A DNA stretch of 6,920 nt from Chloroflexota bacterium (GCA_021796315.1 JAJYOH010000323.1:1-6920), one strand, 5' to 3'; numbered from the stretch's first letter, positions 1 to 6,433 are shown. Translations and numbers: made by a program. Notes: generated from the sequence alone by a model not told the origin.

Positions 1-1
1 C

Positions 2-943
2 GAAACTGAGGACCTGAGCAAGCAATTCAACGAGTTTTTGGCCGTCGACGGTGTGGCGATGTCTGTAAAGCCCGGACAAATTCTGGGGCTTTTGGGTCAA
101 AACGGTGCAGGCAAGACCACCACCGTCCGCATGTTGACATCTCTGCTGATACCCTCACGCGGCTGGGCGCGCGTAGCTGGCTATGATGTCGTGAAGCGCG
201 GCGGTGATGTGCGCGCTTCGGTTGGCGTGTTGACCGAGCAGCATGGTTTATACATGCGAATGTCGGGCGTTGAATACCTTGATTTCTTCGGCAAAGTCTA
301 CAGCCTGGATGCAAAAAGCCGCAAGTCGCGCAGTGATTACCTGCTGGATTACTTTGGGCTGGCGCAGGCCTCCACGCGGCGTATTAGCGAATATTCCAAG
401 GGGATGCGTCAAAAGCTGGCGCTGGCGCGCGCCCTGATGCATGAACCGCCGGTGTTGTTGCTCGACGAGCCGACCTCCGCCATGGACCCCGAATCGGCGC
501 GGCTGGTGCGGGAAGAGATCGCCCGTTTGAAGTCATCCCAGCGCACAATCGTGATTTGTACCCATAATCTGATCGAGGCCGAAGCGTTGGCAGATATTAT
601 CGCCATTATTTACAAAGGCCGTATTTTGATGTCCGGCACGCTTGCTGAGTTGAAGCAAAAGGTTATGGGGGTGATGGAGTACGAAGCGAAATTCTCTTTG
701 CCATGGAACGGTGACGGCTTGAAAATACCTCGCGGCGCGACCTTGATCGAACGCAGCAGGTTGAGCATTAGATTCCAGATCGAGAATCCGCACAAAACCA
801 ATCCGCTCGTGATGCGTGAGTTGGCGTCTGCGCATGCGCCGCTGATGGCGTTCCAGGAAGTGCCGCGTACGCTGGAGCAGGTTTATCTCAAAGTGATGGC
901 GGAGGCGCAATCGGCGCATAGGGAGGTAGGTTATGCGTCGTGA
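2..943 (+). CDS. ABC transporter ATP-binding protein (ABC-2/NatA-like exporter), 5' end cut by window
   Basis: This is the cytoplasmic ATPase subunit of an ABC exporter; it hydrolyses ATP to drive the membrane partner encoded next. The reading frame is open to the window edge, and codons from base 2 encode ETEDLSKQFNEFLAVDGVAM, the usual conserved N-terminus with the A-loop aromatic. The TTG at 38 is therefore not the start, and only a few residues are probably missing. In the 313 visible residues there is a Walker A GQNGAGKT (32-39), a Q-loop glutamine near 80, a variant signature YSKGMRQ (131-137), Walker B VLLLDEP (151-157), D-loop SAMDP and H-loop His188. The YSKGM signature is normal for the DrrA/CcmA/NatA group. 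A C-terminal extension of about 100 residues is poorly conserved. The last 11 bases overlap the permease gene, so the two are translationally coupled. The substrate cannot be read from sequence; drug, lipid or Na+ export are all possible. Confidence 0.93.
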   Translation, partial: ETEDLSKQFNEFLAVDGVAMSVKPGQILGLLGQNGAGKTTTVRMLTSLLIPSRGWARVAGYDVVKRGGDVRASVGVLTEQHGLYMRMSGVEYLDFFGKVYSLDAKSRKSRSDYLLDYFGLAQASTRRISEYSKGMRQKLALARALMHEPPVLLLDEPTSAMDPESARLVREEIARLKSSQRTIVICTHNLIEAEALADIIAIIYKGRILMSGTLAELKQKVMGVMEYEAKFSLPWNGDGLKIPRGATLIERSRLSIRFQIENPHKTNPLVMRELASAHAPLMAFQEVPRTLEQVYLKVMAEAQSAHREVGYAS

Positions 944-2363
944 CCTGCAAATGGTCTGGCTGGTGGCCGGACGCGAATTGCGCGATCAATTTCGTGACTG
1001 GCGCATTCTTTCTCCGTTGATAATTCTTACCTTATCGTTTCCGTTTCTGATGAATGAAGTGGCGCACCAAGCGGTGGCATTCTTTGCCAAATACGGCACG
1101 AGCCTGATTGCGGATCGACTTGTCCCATTCTCTGTCTTGATCATCGGATTCTTCCCGATCACGATTTCGCTGGTGGTTGCGCTTGAATCGTTCGTGGGCG
1201 AAAAGGAACGCGGCACGATTGAGCCGTTGTTAAGCTCACCGATGAAAGATTGGCATTTGTATTTTGGGAAAGTGTTAGTTGGCATTCTAACGCCGTTGGT
1301 CGCCAGCTATGCTTCCATTGCTTTGTATCTGGCTATGGTCTCGCACCAGCGCTTGGAAATGCCAAGTATCTACACTTTGATTTTGCTTTTCATGCTGACG
1401 ACTGCTCATGCGGTGCTGATGGTCAGCGCGGCAATTGTGATCTCGGTACAGTCTACATCGGTACGGGCGGCCAATTTGCTGGCGTCATTTATTGTGATTC
1501 CGGTTGCGCTCATGATGCAGGGCGAAAGCGTTTTGCTGTTCTGGGGCACGGATCAAGTCCTGTGGCTGGCCGTTGTAGCGGTTATCATCATAGCGGGTCT
1601 GCTGGTGCGTTTGGGGATTGCCCATTTTCAACGTGAGTATCTGCTTGGCCGCGAATTTGACTCATTGAATCTGCGCTGGCTGTGGCAGATGTTTTGGCAG
1701 ACGTTCAAGGGCGAGGGAAATTCATTGTTTAGCTGGTATCGGCTCGAGGTCCCGAAGGCGATGCGGAAATTGTCTGCGCCGCTGTTGCTGATACTTGTCA
1801 TGGCCGTGATCGGATTTTTGTCAAGTTATTATTGGGCAATGGTCAATGTGCCCAGGATGCTGCCTGCGGCGACAGACGCCAATTATTCGCAGATTATGAA
1901 GGGTGCAAGGGAATCCATTGGGCTGGCGCAGGCCGGCCAGCATTTGTCGGCTTTGTATCTTTTTGCAAATAATGTGCGCGCTACCCTTCTCATTCTGTTG
2001 GCAGGTCTTGTTTCTTTCAGCGTATTGGGTATGCTGATTTATCTTGTCAACGTCGGCCTGATCGGCGGCGTATTGGGCGTGTTCAAGCTGATCGGTTATT
2101 CGCCGCTCGTGTTGTTTGCGGCGGGTCTGCTTCCGCATGGAATATTCGAGATCCCGGCGCTGATGATCGCCAGCGCAATTGTTTTGCGAATGGCAGCGGT
2201 GCTGGTGGCGCCTCAGCTAGGCAAATCCATGGGGCAGGTGGTCCTGGAATTGCTGGCTGATTGGGCCAAGGTTTTTTTGGGCGTGGTCATGCCGCTGCTG
2301 GGGATTGCCGCGTTGGTAGAAGCGTATATAACCCCTCTTATTCTGGCGCATGTTCTAAACTAG
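933..2363 (+). CDS. ABC-2 type permease fused to a SpoIIM-like (DUF95) domain
   Basis: This is the membrane subunit of the exporter, 476 residues. The ATG at 933 lies inside the end of the ATPase gene and has GGAGG at 922-926, six bases upstream. Residues 1-230 form an ABC-2 permease half: a cytoplasmic N-terminus (REL.DQFRDWR), six hydrophobic segments, and the family motif EKERGTIEPLLSSP at 90-103 between segments 2 and 3. A hydrophilic stretch (about 231-280) follows, then a hydrophobic segment (about 282-303) and an external-looking loop. From about residue 340 to the end the sequence matches the SpoIIM/DUF95 pattern: NNVRATLLILLAG, then NVGLIGGVLG, then LLPHGIFEIPAL at 399-410, with further hydrophobic segments. 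SpoIIM acts in septal remodelling with SpoIIP/SpoIID in endospore formers, but DUF95 proteins are widespread in non-sporulating bacteria and often sit beside ABC genes. A sporulation role is not implied. The permease call is sure; what the fused domain does is unknown. Confidence 0.9.
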   Translation: MRRDLQMVWLVAGRELRDQFRDWRILSPLIILTLSFPFLMNEVAHQAVAFFAKYGTSLIADRLVPFSVLIIGFFPITISLVVALESFVGEKERGTIEPLLSSPMKDWHLYFGKVLVGILTPLVASYASIALYLAMVSHQRLEMPSIYTLILLFMLTTAHAVLMVSAAIVISVQSTSVRAANLLASFIVIPVALMMQGESVLLFWGTDQVLWLAVVAVIIIAGLLVRLGIAHFQREYLLGREFDSLNLRWLWQMFWQTFKGEGNSLFSWYRLEVPKAMRKLSAPLLLILVMAVIGFLSSYYWAMVNVPRMLPAATDANYSQIMKGARESIGLAQAGQHLSALYLFANNVRATLLILLAGLVSFSVLGMLIYLVNVGLIGGVLGVFKLIGYSPLVLFAAGLLPHGIFEIPALMIASAIVLRMAAVLVAPQLGKSMGQVVLELLADWAKVFLGVVMPLLGIAALVEAYITPLILAHVLN

Positions 2364-2487
2364 GTGTGCCATGTCAAAAGTTATTATCTTCGGTCTACCG
2401 AACTTCATTCCCGCTTTTGTTCATGAAAACTTATTATTGGAAACATAAACAAACGAGGCGGAATTCTACGCCGTTCCCGTTGTGTGT

Positions 2488-2991
2488 TTACCAGCCGTTG
2501 ATGTATTGCGCCCACTCATCATTGTCATCCAGATGTCGCGCAAACATATAGGCGGCGTTCGCCGGAGGTTCCTTCGGAAGGTGCAGAAGCAGCATATGTG
2601 CTTCTTCGAGACTGTGTCCGCCTTTGCGATGATTGCAGTGCGGGCAAGCCGCCACTACGTTCGTCCAGATGTGTTGGCCGCCTTGATGCTTTGGCTTGAC
2701 ATGATCCACCGTCAAGCCTCGGTCGCGCCGTCCGCAATACTGGCAGGTATAATTGTCGCGTCGAAAGACTTCGCGGCGAGTCAGCTTGATGTGCGGGCGC
2801 GGACGATGGACCTGAATATCAAGGCGAATGACCGATGGGCGCGGGATTAATTCCTTGATAGTGTGTATATAGCCGCGGCCATTTGCCACCATCGCCGCTT
2901 TACCTCCCATGACCAGACCGATGGCTCGCCGGGTGGTGCAAATGTTGATGGGTTCGAAATTTGCGTTGAGTACTAGAACCGGCTCTTGCAT
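2488..2991 (-). CDS. stand-alone HNH endonuclease family protein
   Basis: This is a 167-residue protein with a central HNH nuclease fold. The N-terminal block (QEPVLVLNANFEPINICTTR, then GKAAMVA) is characteristic of a conserved family of single-domain HNH proteins found in Cyanobacteria, Actinobacteria, Deinococci and Chloroflexi. The nuclease core has two zinc-binding pairs, Cys83/Cys86 and Cys116/Cys119, with the catalytic DH at 96-97, Asn111 and His121 (motif CPHCNHRKG), so the site looks intact. Start: an ATG preceded by GGAG (minus strand 3000-2997) at a five-base spacing and by a good extended -10. It converges on the ABC operon and diverges from the epimerase gene, leaving only about 50 bases between starts. 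No methylase or specificity gene is adjacent, so there is no support for a restriction system. The biological role of this family is not established. Confidence 0.88.
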   Translation of the reverse strand: MQEPVLVLNANFEPINICTTRRAIGLVMGGKAAMVANGRGYIHTIKELIPRPSVIRLDIQVHRPRPHIKLTRREVFRRDNYTCQYCGRRDRGLTVDHVKPKHQGGQHIWTNVVAACPHCNHRKGGHSLEEAHMLLLHLPKEPPANAAYMFARHLDDNDEWAQYINGW

Positions 2992-3012
2992 GCTAACTCC
3001 GCAATAGGCACG

Positions 3013-3021
3013 ATTATAGCA
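3013..3021 (-). promoter_or_regulatory. extended -10 promoter of the HNH gene
   Basis: On the minus strand this reads TGCTATAAT, a consensus TATAAT with the TGn extension. No good -35 hexamer sits 16-18 bases upstream, which is usual for extended -10 promoters. The predicted start is near 3006, about 15 bases before the ATG, leaving room for the GGAG ribosome-binding site. The element lies in the divergent gap shared with the epimerase gene, so transcription of the two genes may interfere. Confidence 0.6.
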
Positions 3022-3044
3022 TAATGAATCGAGGAGAGTTTAAA

Positions 3045-3932
3045 GTGAAAGTTTTGATCGCAGGCGGTTCAGGCTTTCTTGGAACAGCCCTTTTCGCATC
3101 ACTCCGTTCTGCCGGACATGAAGTTTACATTTTGACGCGCCGCCAGCCAAAGCGTCCAATCGAAATTCAATGGAATGGACAAACAGTGGGTCAGTGGGCA
3201 AGGCGCCTTGAAGAAATGGATGCCGTTGTCAACCTGGCCGGATTCGGACTCGAACATTGGCCGTGGACAAAATCCCGGAAGCGATATTTCCACGACTCCC
3301 GCGTCCTTCCCGGCCTTGCGCTGGTCTCCGCTATAAGGGACTGTGTGCATCGCCCGAGTGTTTTCCTGCAAATCTCCGGCATCAACCATTACGGCTTGCA
3401 TGGCGAAATTGCTGACGAATCCACGCCTCCTGCTGACGATTACCTGGCGCAGCTCACGGTGCACTGGGAAACCGCCACGCAGCCAGTCGAAGAACTTGGC
3501 ATGCGTCATGTCGTTGCCCGAACGGCCGTTGTCCTTGATTCGCGCGGCGGCTTGTTTCCGTTGATGGCTTTGCCCGCGCGACTCTTTGCGGGCGGTCCGC
3601 TCGGAGACGGCAAACAATGCATGCCATGGATTCATCTCGCCGATGAAGTCGGAGCGCTGCGCTTCCTTCTTGAAAATCAAAATGCGCGCGGCGCGTTCAA
3701 CCTGATCGCGCCCGCTCAAACCTCCAATGCGGATTTCATGCGCGCGATTGCAAAAGCTTTACACCGTCCATTTTGGTTTCCAACACCGGCTTTCCTGCTT
3801 CGGACAATATTGGGCGAAATGAGCGTGCTGGTCGTGGACGGAAGATATGTTGTTCCAAAGCGTCTCTTGGAATTGAGTTATCCATTCCAATTCCCCGCGC
3901 TGGATGGTGCGCTCAAGGATTTGATCGGATGA
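3045..3932 (+). CDS. TIGR01777 family NAD(P)-dependent epimerase (SDR39U1/YfcH-like)
   Basis: This is a 295-residue cytoplasmic protein of the atypical short-chain dehydrogenase superfamily. The GTG at 3045 is chosen as start: it follows GAGGAG (3031-3036) by eight bases and gives MKVLIAGGSGFLG, the exact N-terminus expected for the family. The in-frame ATG at 3024 would add seven unsupported residues and would put the ribosome-binding site inside the gene. The Rossmann motif GGSGFLG is at residues 7-13. Family blocks follow: VVNLAGFGL, an arginine/lysine-rich segment ending in SR, the ISGINHYG block carrying the likely catalytic Tyr, the PWIHLADEVGAL block, and a C-terminal DUF1731-like tail with VLVVDGRYVVPKRLL. 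Length agrees with the family (about 295-305). The substrate is unknown for nearly all members; in some bacteria relatives affect cell division or sugar metabolism. It appears to be transcribed alone. Confidence 0.92.
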   Translation: MKVLIAGGSGFLGTALFASLRSAGHEVYILTRRQPKRPIEIQWNGQTVGQWARRLEEMDAVVNLAGFGLEHWPWTKSRKRYFHDSRVLPGLALVSAIRDCVHRPSVFLQISGINHYGLHGEIADESTPPADDYLAQLTVHWETATQPVEELGMRHVVARTAVVLDSRGGLFPLMALPARLFAGGPLGDGKQCMPWIHLADEVGALRFLLENQNARGAFNLIAPAQTSNADFMRAIAKALHRPFWFPTPAFLLRTILGEMSVLVVDGRYVVPKRLLELSYPFQFPALDGALKDLIG

Positions 3933-4088
3933 TGCCTTTTATGGGCTGCATGAGATTCTTCTGCTTTTGCCGGTCGCTGAGCAGATAATTTACGGCGACA
4001 GTGATATTATTGGTGATATGGCACGATTTCCAATTGTCGCAGGTGTGATAACCACTCATCTGTAAACCGTCCTGTTTGGAGGTTCCTA

Positions 4089-4769
4089 ATGAAAAAAATC
4101 TTCTGCTTTCTCTTCCTGCTTTCATTGATTACCACTGCTTGCGGAAAAACAGTTTCGCAACCGGTACAGTCTGCAGGCGTTGCGCTCGCTACGCCTGCGA
4201 TTGACACCACCTCTTATCCGACGCTTCAAGCTCCCCAGATCAACAACAGCCAGGCCGTGAGCGGATATTCTGTTAATCTCAAGCGCGCCTGGCGCGACGG
4301 CAAACAAGTCAATGCCGATGTGTGTTTTACCTTGCCAGATACGTCCGATTGGACGATCTGGGCCGCGCACCTTGACTATGCCGGGCAGACAACTTCCCAG
4401 TTTAGTTCGTCCATGTTAAGTGTTCAGGATGCCGCCAACGGACAGCCGGGCTTGCGTTGCGATGAATTGGGTTTTTATGTGCCGCCCGACGCGGATCTAT
4501 CGTCTGCTTTGTTGACAATAGAATCTTTGGGTGCGCCGCCGAGCATTGGCGAGTATTGCTCCCTCTACATGCCGAAAATTCAGCAGGCCTTGATAGAGCG
4601 CGGCATCGCCATCAGCCTGGCTTGCGTGGATGTCAATGGGGTGGCGACCATGCGGATCGTAAGCAAACCCGCTTCAATGTCCGATGAAGACGCGCAGAAA
4701 ATCGTCTACAGCGATGAGTTTTTTACTGTCAAAGGGCCGTGGACTTTCCAGGTTAGTCTTGGTCAGTAA
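4089..4769 (+). CDS. putative lipoprotein of unknown function
   Basis: I do not recognise the 226-residue product. Its start is well supported: GGAGG at 4078-4082, six bases before ATG. The N-terminus is a lipoprotein-type signal: MKK, a hydrophobic run FCFLFLLSLI, then TTAC with Cys18 as the probable lipidated residue. Thr at the -3 position is not the commonest lipobox residue, so the lipoprotein call is likely but not certain. Residues 19-55 are a Ser/Thr/Pro/Ala-rich linker. Residues about 56-226 look like one folded, mostly beta extracytoplasmic domain, with a central insert (GAPPSIGEYCSLYMPKIQQ) that includes a probable helix. It has four cysteines (79, 124, 157, 179), which could form two disulfides outside the cell. 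No catalytic motif is visible. It has 156 bases of non-coding DNA before it and no obvious operon partner. Confidence 0.8.
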   Translation: MKKIFCFLFLLSLITTACGKTVSQPVQSAGVALATPAIDTTSYPTLQAPQINNSQAVSGYSVNLKRAWRDGKQVNADVCFTLPDTSDWTIWAAHLDYAGQTTSQFSSSMLSVQDAANGQPGLRCDELGFYVPPDADLSSALLTIESLGAPPSIGEYCSLYMPKIQQALIERGIAISLACVDVNGVATMRIVSKPASMSDEDAQKIVYSDEFFTVKGPWTFQVSLGQ

Positions 4770-4953
4770 GTCAGCAATTCTCAGTATGTTGTTGCCAGGC
4801 GGTTTTCCATGGAACCGCTCATTAGGGTAGGTGCGCGAAGCAATCCCCAAAAAACGGGGACTTTCTCCTCGCCAAAACAGGGGAATACTTCGACGGAGGA
4901 TCGCCGTCTCGACGTGTGCCTGCGGCTCAGTACAGGCAATGGCATGGCTCATA
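4770..4953. other. gene-free stretch with four short hairpins
   Basis: No convincing gene is seen between the lipoprotein stop and the tyrS promoter. There are four inverted repeats in series: 4799-4818 (GCGGTT with AACCGC, extendable by two G-U pairs, loop CCAT), 4844-4860 (TCCCC with GGGGA around an A-rich loop), 4892-4908 (GACGG with CCGTC) and 4918-4937 (GCCTG with CAGGC). None has a T-tract on either strand, so they are not standard terminators. Short ORFs cross the region on both strands, but none has a ribosome-binding site or a recognisable protein. It may be a dispersed genomic repeat, an unrecognised structured RNA, or spacer. Confidence 0.35.
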
Positions 4954-4976
4954 TTGAGGATTGCTGGCAGTAAGTT

Positions 4977-4985
4977 TGGTATAAT
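4977..4985 (+). promoter_or_regulatory. extended -10 promoter of the tyrS leader transcript
   Basis: The sequence TGGTATAAT combines a perfect -10 hexamer (4980-4985) with the TGn extension. The nearest -35-like hexamers (TTGAGG at 4954, TTGCTG at 4961) are at poor spacings of 20 and 13 bases, consistent with an extended -10 promoter. With the usual 6-7 bases from the -10 to the start site, transcription should begin at 4991-4992, on or next to the A of the leader-peptide ATG. Confidence 0.75.
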
Positions 4986-4991
4986 GCGGCC

Positions 4992-5036
4992 ATGTTTATT
5001 TACCATTCCTTTGCGTACTATTATTTTCGCACATGA
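4992..5036 (+). CDS. tyrosine-rich leader peptide of the tyrS attenuator
   Basis: A 14-codon ORF encodes MFIYHSFAYYYFRT and ends at TGA 5034-5036. Four of 14 residues are Tyr (codons 5001-5003 and 5016-5024, the last three consecutive) and three are Phe. Such a cluster of the cognate amino acid directly before its own aminoacyl-tRNA synthetase gene is the hallmark of ribosome-mediated attenuation, as for the E. coli pheST leader with Phe. No ribosome-binding site precedes the ATG, and the promoter places the RNA 5' end at about the ATG itself, so translation should be leaderless. The peptide itself probably has no function; its translation rate reports the level of charged tRNA-Tyr. The ORF is visible in the sequence, but its translation is inferred. 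Confidence 0.75.
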   Translation: MFIYHSFAYYYFRT

Positions 5037-5079
5037 TCCATGTGAGGGAATTGCGACGCGCCCTCGCGGGCGCGTTTTT
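5030..5079 (+). promoter_or_regulatory. trp-type transcription attenuator controlling tyrS
   Basis: Three alternative stems can form. The 1:2 stem is CACATG (5030-5035) with CATGTG (5039-5044), six bp with a three-base loop, overlapping the leader stop codon. The 2:3 antiterminator pairs 5041-5048 with 5061-5068, eight bp including GAGGG with CCCTC and two G-U pairs. The 3:4 stem is the terminator at 5056-5075. A ribosome stalled at the three Tyr codons would cover strand 1 and leave strand 2 free to pair with 3, allowing readthrough into tyrS. A ribosome reaching the stop codon would cover strand 2, and the terminator would form. Without translation, 1:2 forms and the terminator also forms. 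The geometry is read from the sequence; the mechanism is inferred from the trp/pheST paradigm. Confidence 0.72.
5056..5079 (+). terminator. intrinsic terminator inside the tyrS leader
   Basis: CGCGCCC (5057-5063) pairs perfectly with GGGCGCG (5068-5074) around the tetraloop TCGC; A5056-T5075 adds an eighth pair, and TTTTT (5075-5079) follows. This is a canonical Rho-independent terminator. It lies downstream of the leader promoter but 35 bases before the tyrS ATG, so it can act only as a conditional terminator of the tyrS transcript. Confidence 0.85.
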
Positions 5080-5113
5080 GTTCGTCATCATTCGGATCTT
5101 TTGAGGAGGCAGA

Positions 5114-6325
5114 ATGAATATTGATGAGCAGGTTGAGCTTTTGATGCAGGGCACGGAATATGGCGATGAGAAACTAAAAGAGACGATGAGCGATGAGTTG
5201 CGCCAGCGATTGACGGAGGCTGCCAAAGAAGGTCGTCCTTTGCGCGTGTATTGCGGCTACGACCCTACGTCTAAAGACTTGCATTTGGGCCATACCATTA
5301 CAATGCGGAAACTGCGTCAGTTTCAGGAGCTAGGACATGAAGTGACTTTTCTGATCGGGAGCTATACTGCGCTAGTGGGCGATCCTTCTGATAAAAATAA
5401 AGCACGTCCAATCCTGACCTTGGAGCAAGTCTCCGAAAATGCCAAAACTTATACCGAACAGGCTTTTCGCGTGCTCGACCGCCAAAAGACAAAAGTTCGC
5501 TACAATGGTGAATGGTTAAGCGAGCTTTCGCTGGTCGACTTGATCAAGCTGGGCCAGAATTTCACTGTGCAACAATTTTTGGCACGCGACAATTTTGCCA
5601 AGCGGTTGGAGAAGGATGAGCCAATTTACCTGCATGAGACTTTTTATGCTTTGATGCAGGGTTACGATGCCGTTGCAATGCGGACCGATGTACAAGTCGG
5701 TGGCACGGATCAGTTATTCAATATCATCGTGGCGGGGCGCAAGTTGCAGGAAGCCATGGGACAGAAACCGCTGGTGGGTATAATCTGCGGCATCCTGCCC
5801 GGTACGGACGGCGTCCAACGCATGTCCAAATCAACGGGGAATATTGTGCCGATCAATAGCGGCGCGGAAGATATGTACGGCAAGCTGATGTCGGTACCTG
5901 ATTTTGCGATGGAAAAATATATGCGGCTGGTAACGCGTTGGTCGCCGCATGAGATTGACGCGTTGCTCAATGGATTGGAATCGGGCTCTGTCCATCCGCG
6001 TGATGTGAAGATGAAATTGGCGCGCGAGATCGCGGGCATTTTTTTTAGCGAGGCGGCCGCCACGTCAGCGGAAGAGGCTTTCGTGAAATTGTTCCAGCAG
6101 AAGGAAGTGCCGGACGAGATGCCGGAGTTTGCGTTGAAAGCCGGGATGACGGTCATGGATGTTCTAACGAGAGCCGGTTTGGTATCCAGTAAGAGCGAGG
6201 CCAAACGCTTGATCGATCAGAAGGGAATCCGTTTAGATGGAGAAGTTTTGGAGCGCAACGATGTCTCGTTCCCGCATCCGGGCGTGCTGCAGGCGGGCAA
6301 GCGTCGCTTTGTAAGAGTCAAGTAG
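5114..6325 (+). CDS. tyrS: tyrosyl-tRNA synthetase
   Basis: This enzyme joins tyrosine to tRNA-Tyr in the cytoplasm with ATP and is essential for translation. The product has 403 residues, a normal bacterial length. It is a class I synthetase: YCGYDPT at 46-52 starts the Rossmann fold, the HIGH motif is HLGH at 57-60, the GGTDQ block lies at 196-200 and the KMSKS loop appears as RMSKS at 236-240. The C-terminal RNA-binding S4 domain covers about 346-402 (VLTRAGLVSSKSEAKRLI). The overall pattern fits the TyrZ-like TyrRS subgroup. The start ATG follows AGGAGG (5104-5109) at a short four-base spacing. Expression appears to be governed by the tyrosine attenuator in its leader. It is monocistronic, closed by a strong terminator three bases after the stop codon. 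Confidence 0.97.
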   Translation: MNIDEQVELLMQGTEYGDEKLKETMSDELRQRLTEAAKEGRPLRVYCGYDPTSKDLHLGHTITMRKLRQFQELGHEVTFLIGSYTALVGDPSDKNKARPILTLEQVSENAKTYTEQAFRVLDRQKTKVRYNGEWLSELSLVDLIKLGQNFTVQQFLARDNFAKRLEKDEPIYLHETFYALMQGYDAVAMRTDVQVGGTDQLFNIIVAGRKLQEAMGQKPLVGIICGILPGTDGVQRMSKSTGNIVPINSGAEDMYGKLMSVPDFAMEKYMRLVTRWSPHEIDALLNGLESGSVHPRDVKMKLAREIAGIFFSEAAATSAEEAFVKLFQQKEVPDEMPEFALKAGMTVMDVLTRAGLVSSKSEAKRLIDQKGIRLDGEVLERNDVSFPHPGVLQAGKRRFVRVK

Positions 6326-6327
6326 CG

Positions 6328-6362
6328 AAAAATAAGACGTGCTTGGCTCGTCTTATTTTTTT
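6328..6362 (+). terminator. tyrS terminator, possibly bidirectional
   Basis: A perfect 12-bp stem (6328-6339 with 6349-6360) has a GC-containing core, AAGACG with CGTCTT, flanked by A and T tracts and ending in seven T residues (6356-6362). The A-tract on the left arm means it could also stop transcription arriving on the minus strand past the tRNA operon. Confidence 0.92.
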
Positions 6363-6404
6363 ATCAATTCCTGAATCAACCGAGGAAAACCCGTAATGTA
6401 AGAT

Positions 6405-6428
6405 AAAAAGCGAGTCAAGAGACTCGCT
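6405..6428 (-). terminator. terminator of the tRNA operon
   Basis: On the minus strand GCGAGTC, loop TCTT and GACTCGC form a perfect 7-bp stem (6427-6421 with 6416-6410), extended by one A-T pair, followed by a run of five T residues. It begins five bases after the 3' end of tRNA-Cys. Confidence 0.9.
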
Positions 6429-6433
6429 CGCAG

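Noticed and set aside
392..412. ABC signature YSKGM instead of LSGGQ, taken as a degenerate ATPase
   Set aside because: This variant is normal in the ABC-2 exporter ATPases (DrrA/CcmA/NatA group); Walker A, Walker B and the H-loop are intact.
2389..2402. TTCGG-TCTA-CCGAA hairpin after the permease stop, as a terminator of the ABC operon
   Set aside because: The stem is only five bp with no T-tract after it. GGCG/CGCC at about 2458-2473 is weaker still. No convincing terminator is visible in the 124-base convergent gap.
2482..2850. 122-codon plus-strand ORF opposite the HNH gene
   Set aside because: It is the antisense shadow of the HNH gene, whose motif and zinc ligands are unmistakable on the minus strand.
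4001..4019. Direct repeat GTGATAT (4001-4007 and 4013-4019) before the lipoprotein gene, as an operator
   Set aside because: Two seven-base AT-rich copies are easily due to chance, and no clear promoter can be placed next to them.
4821..4840. AGGGTAGGTGCGCG resembles the T-box core (AGGGTGGNACCGCG) upstream of tyrS
   Set aside because: It lies about 150 bases upstream of the leader promoter and is not followed by a terminator in the right place. The TGGNACC core is not matched, and no specifier-loop architecture is apparent. The leader peptide explains regulation better.
4831..5124. 97-codon plus-strand ORF across the tyrS leader, and the 110-codon minus-strand ORF 4674-5006
   Set aside because: Neither has a ribosome-binding site or a recognisable protein. 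They overlap the promoter and attenuator, and one runs into the lipoprotein gene antisense.
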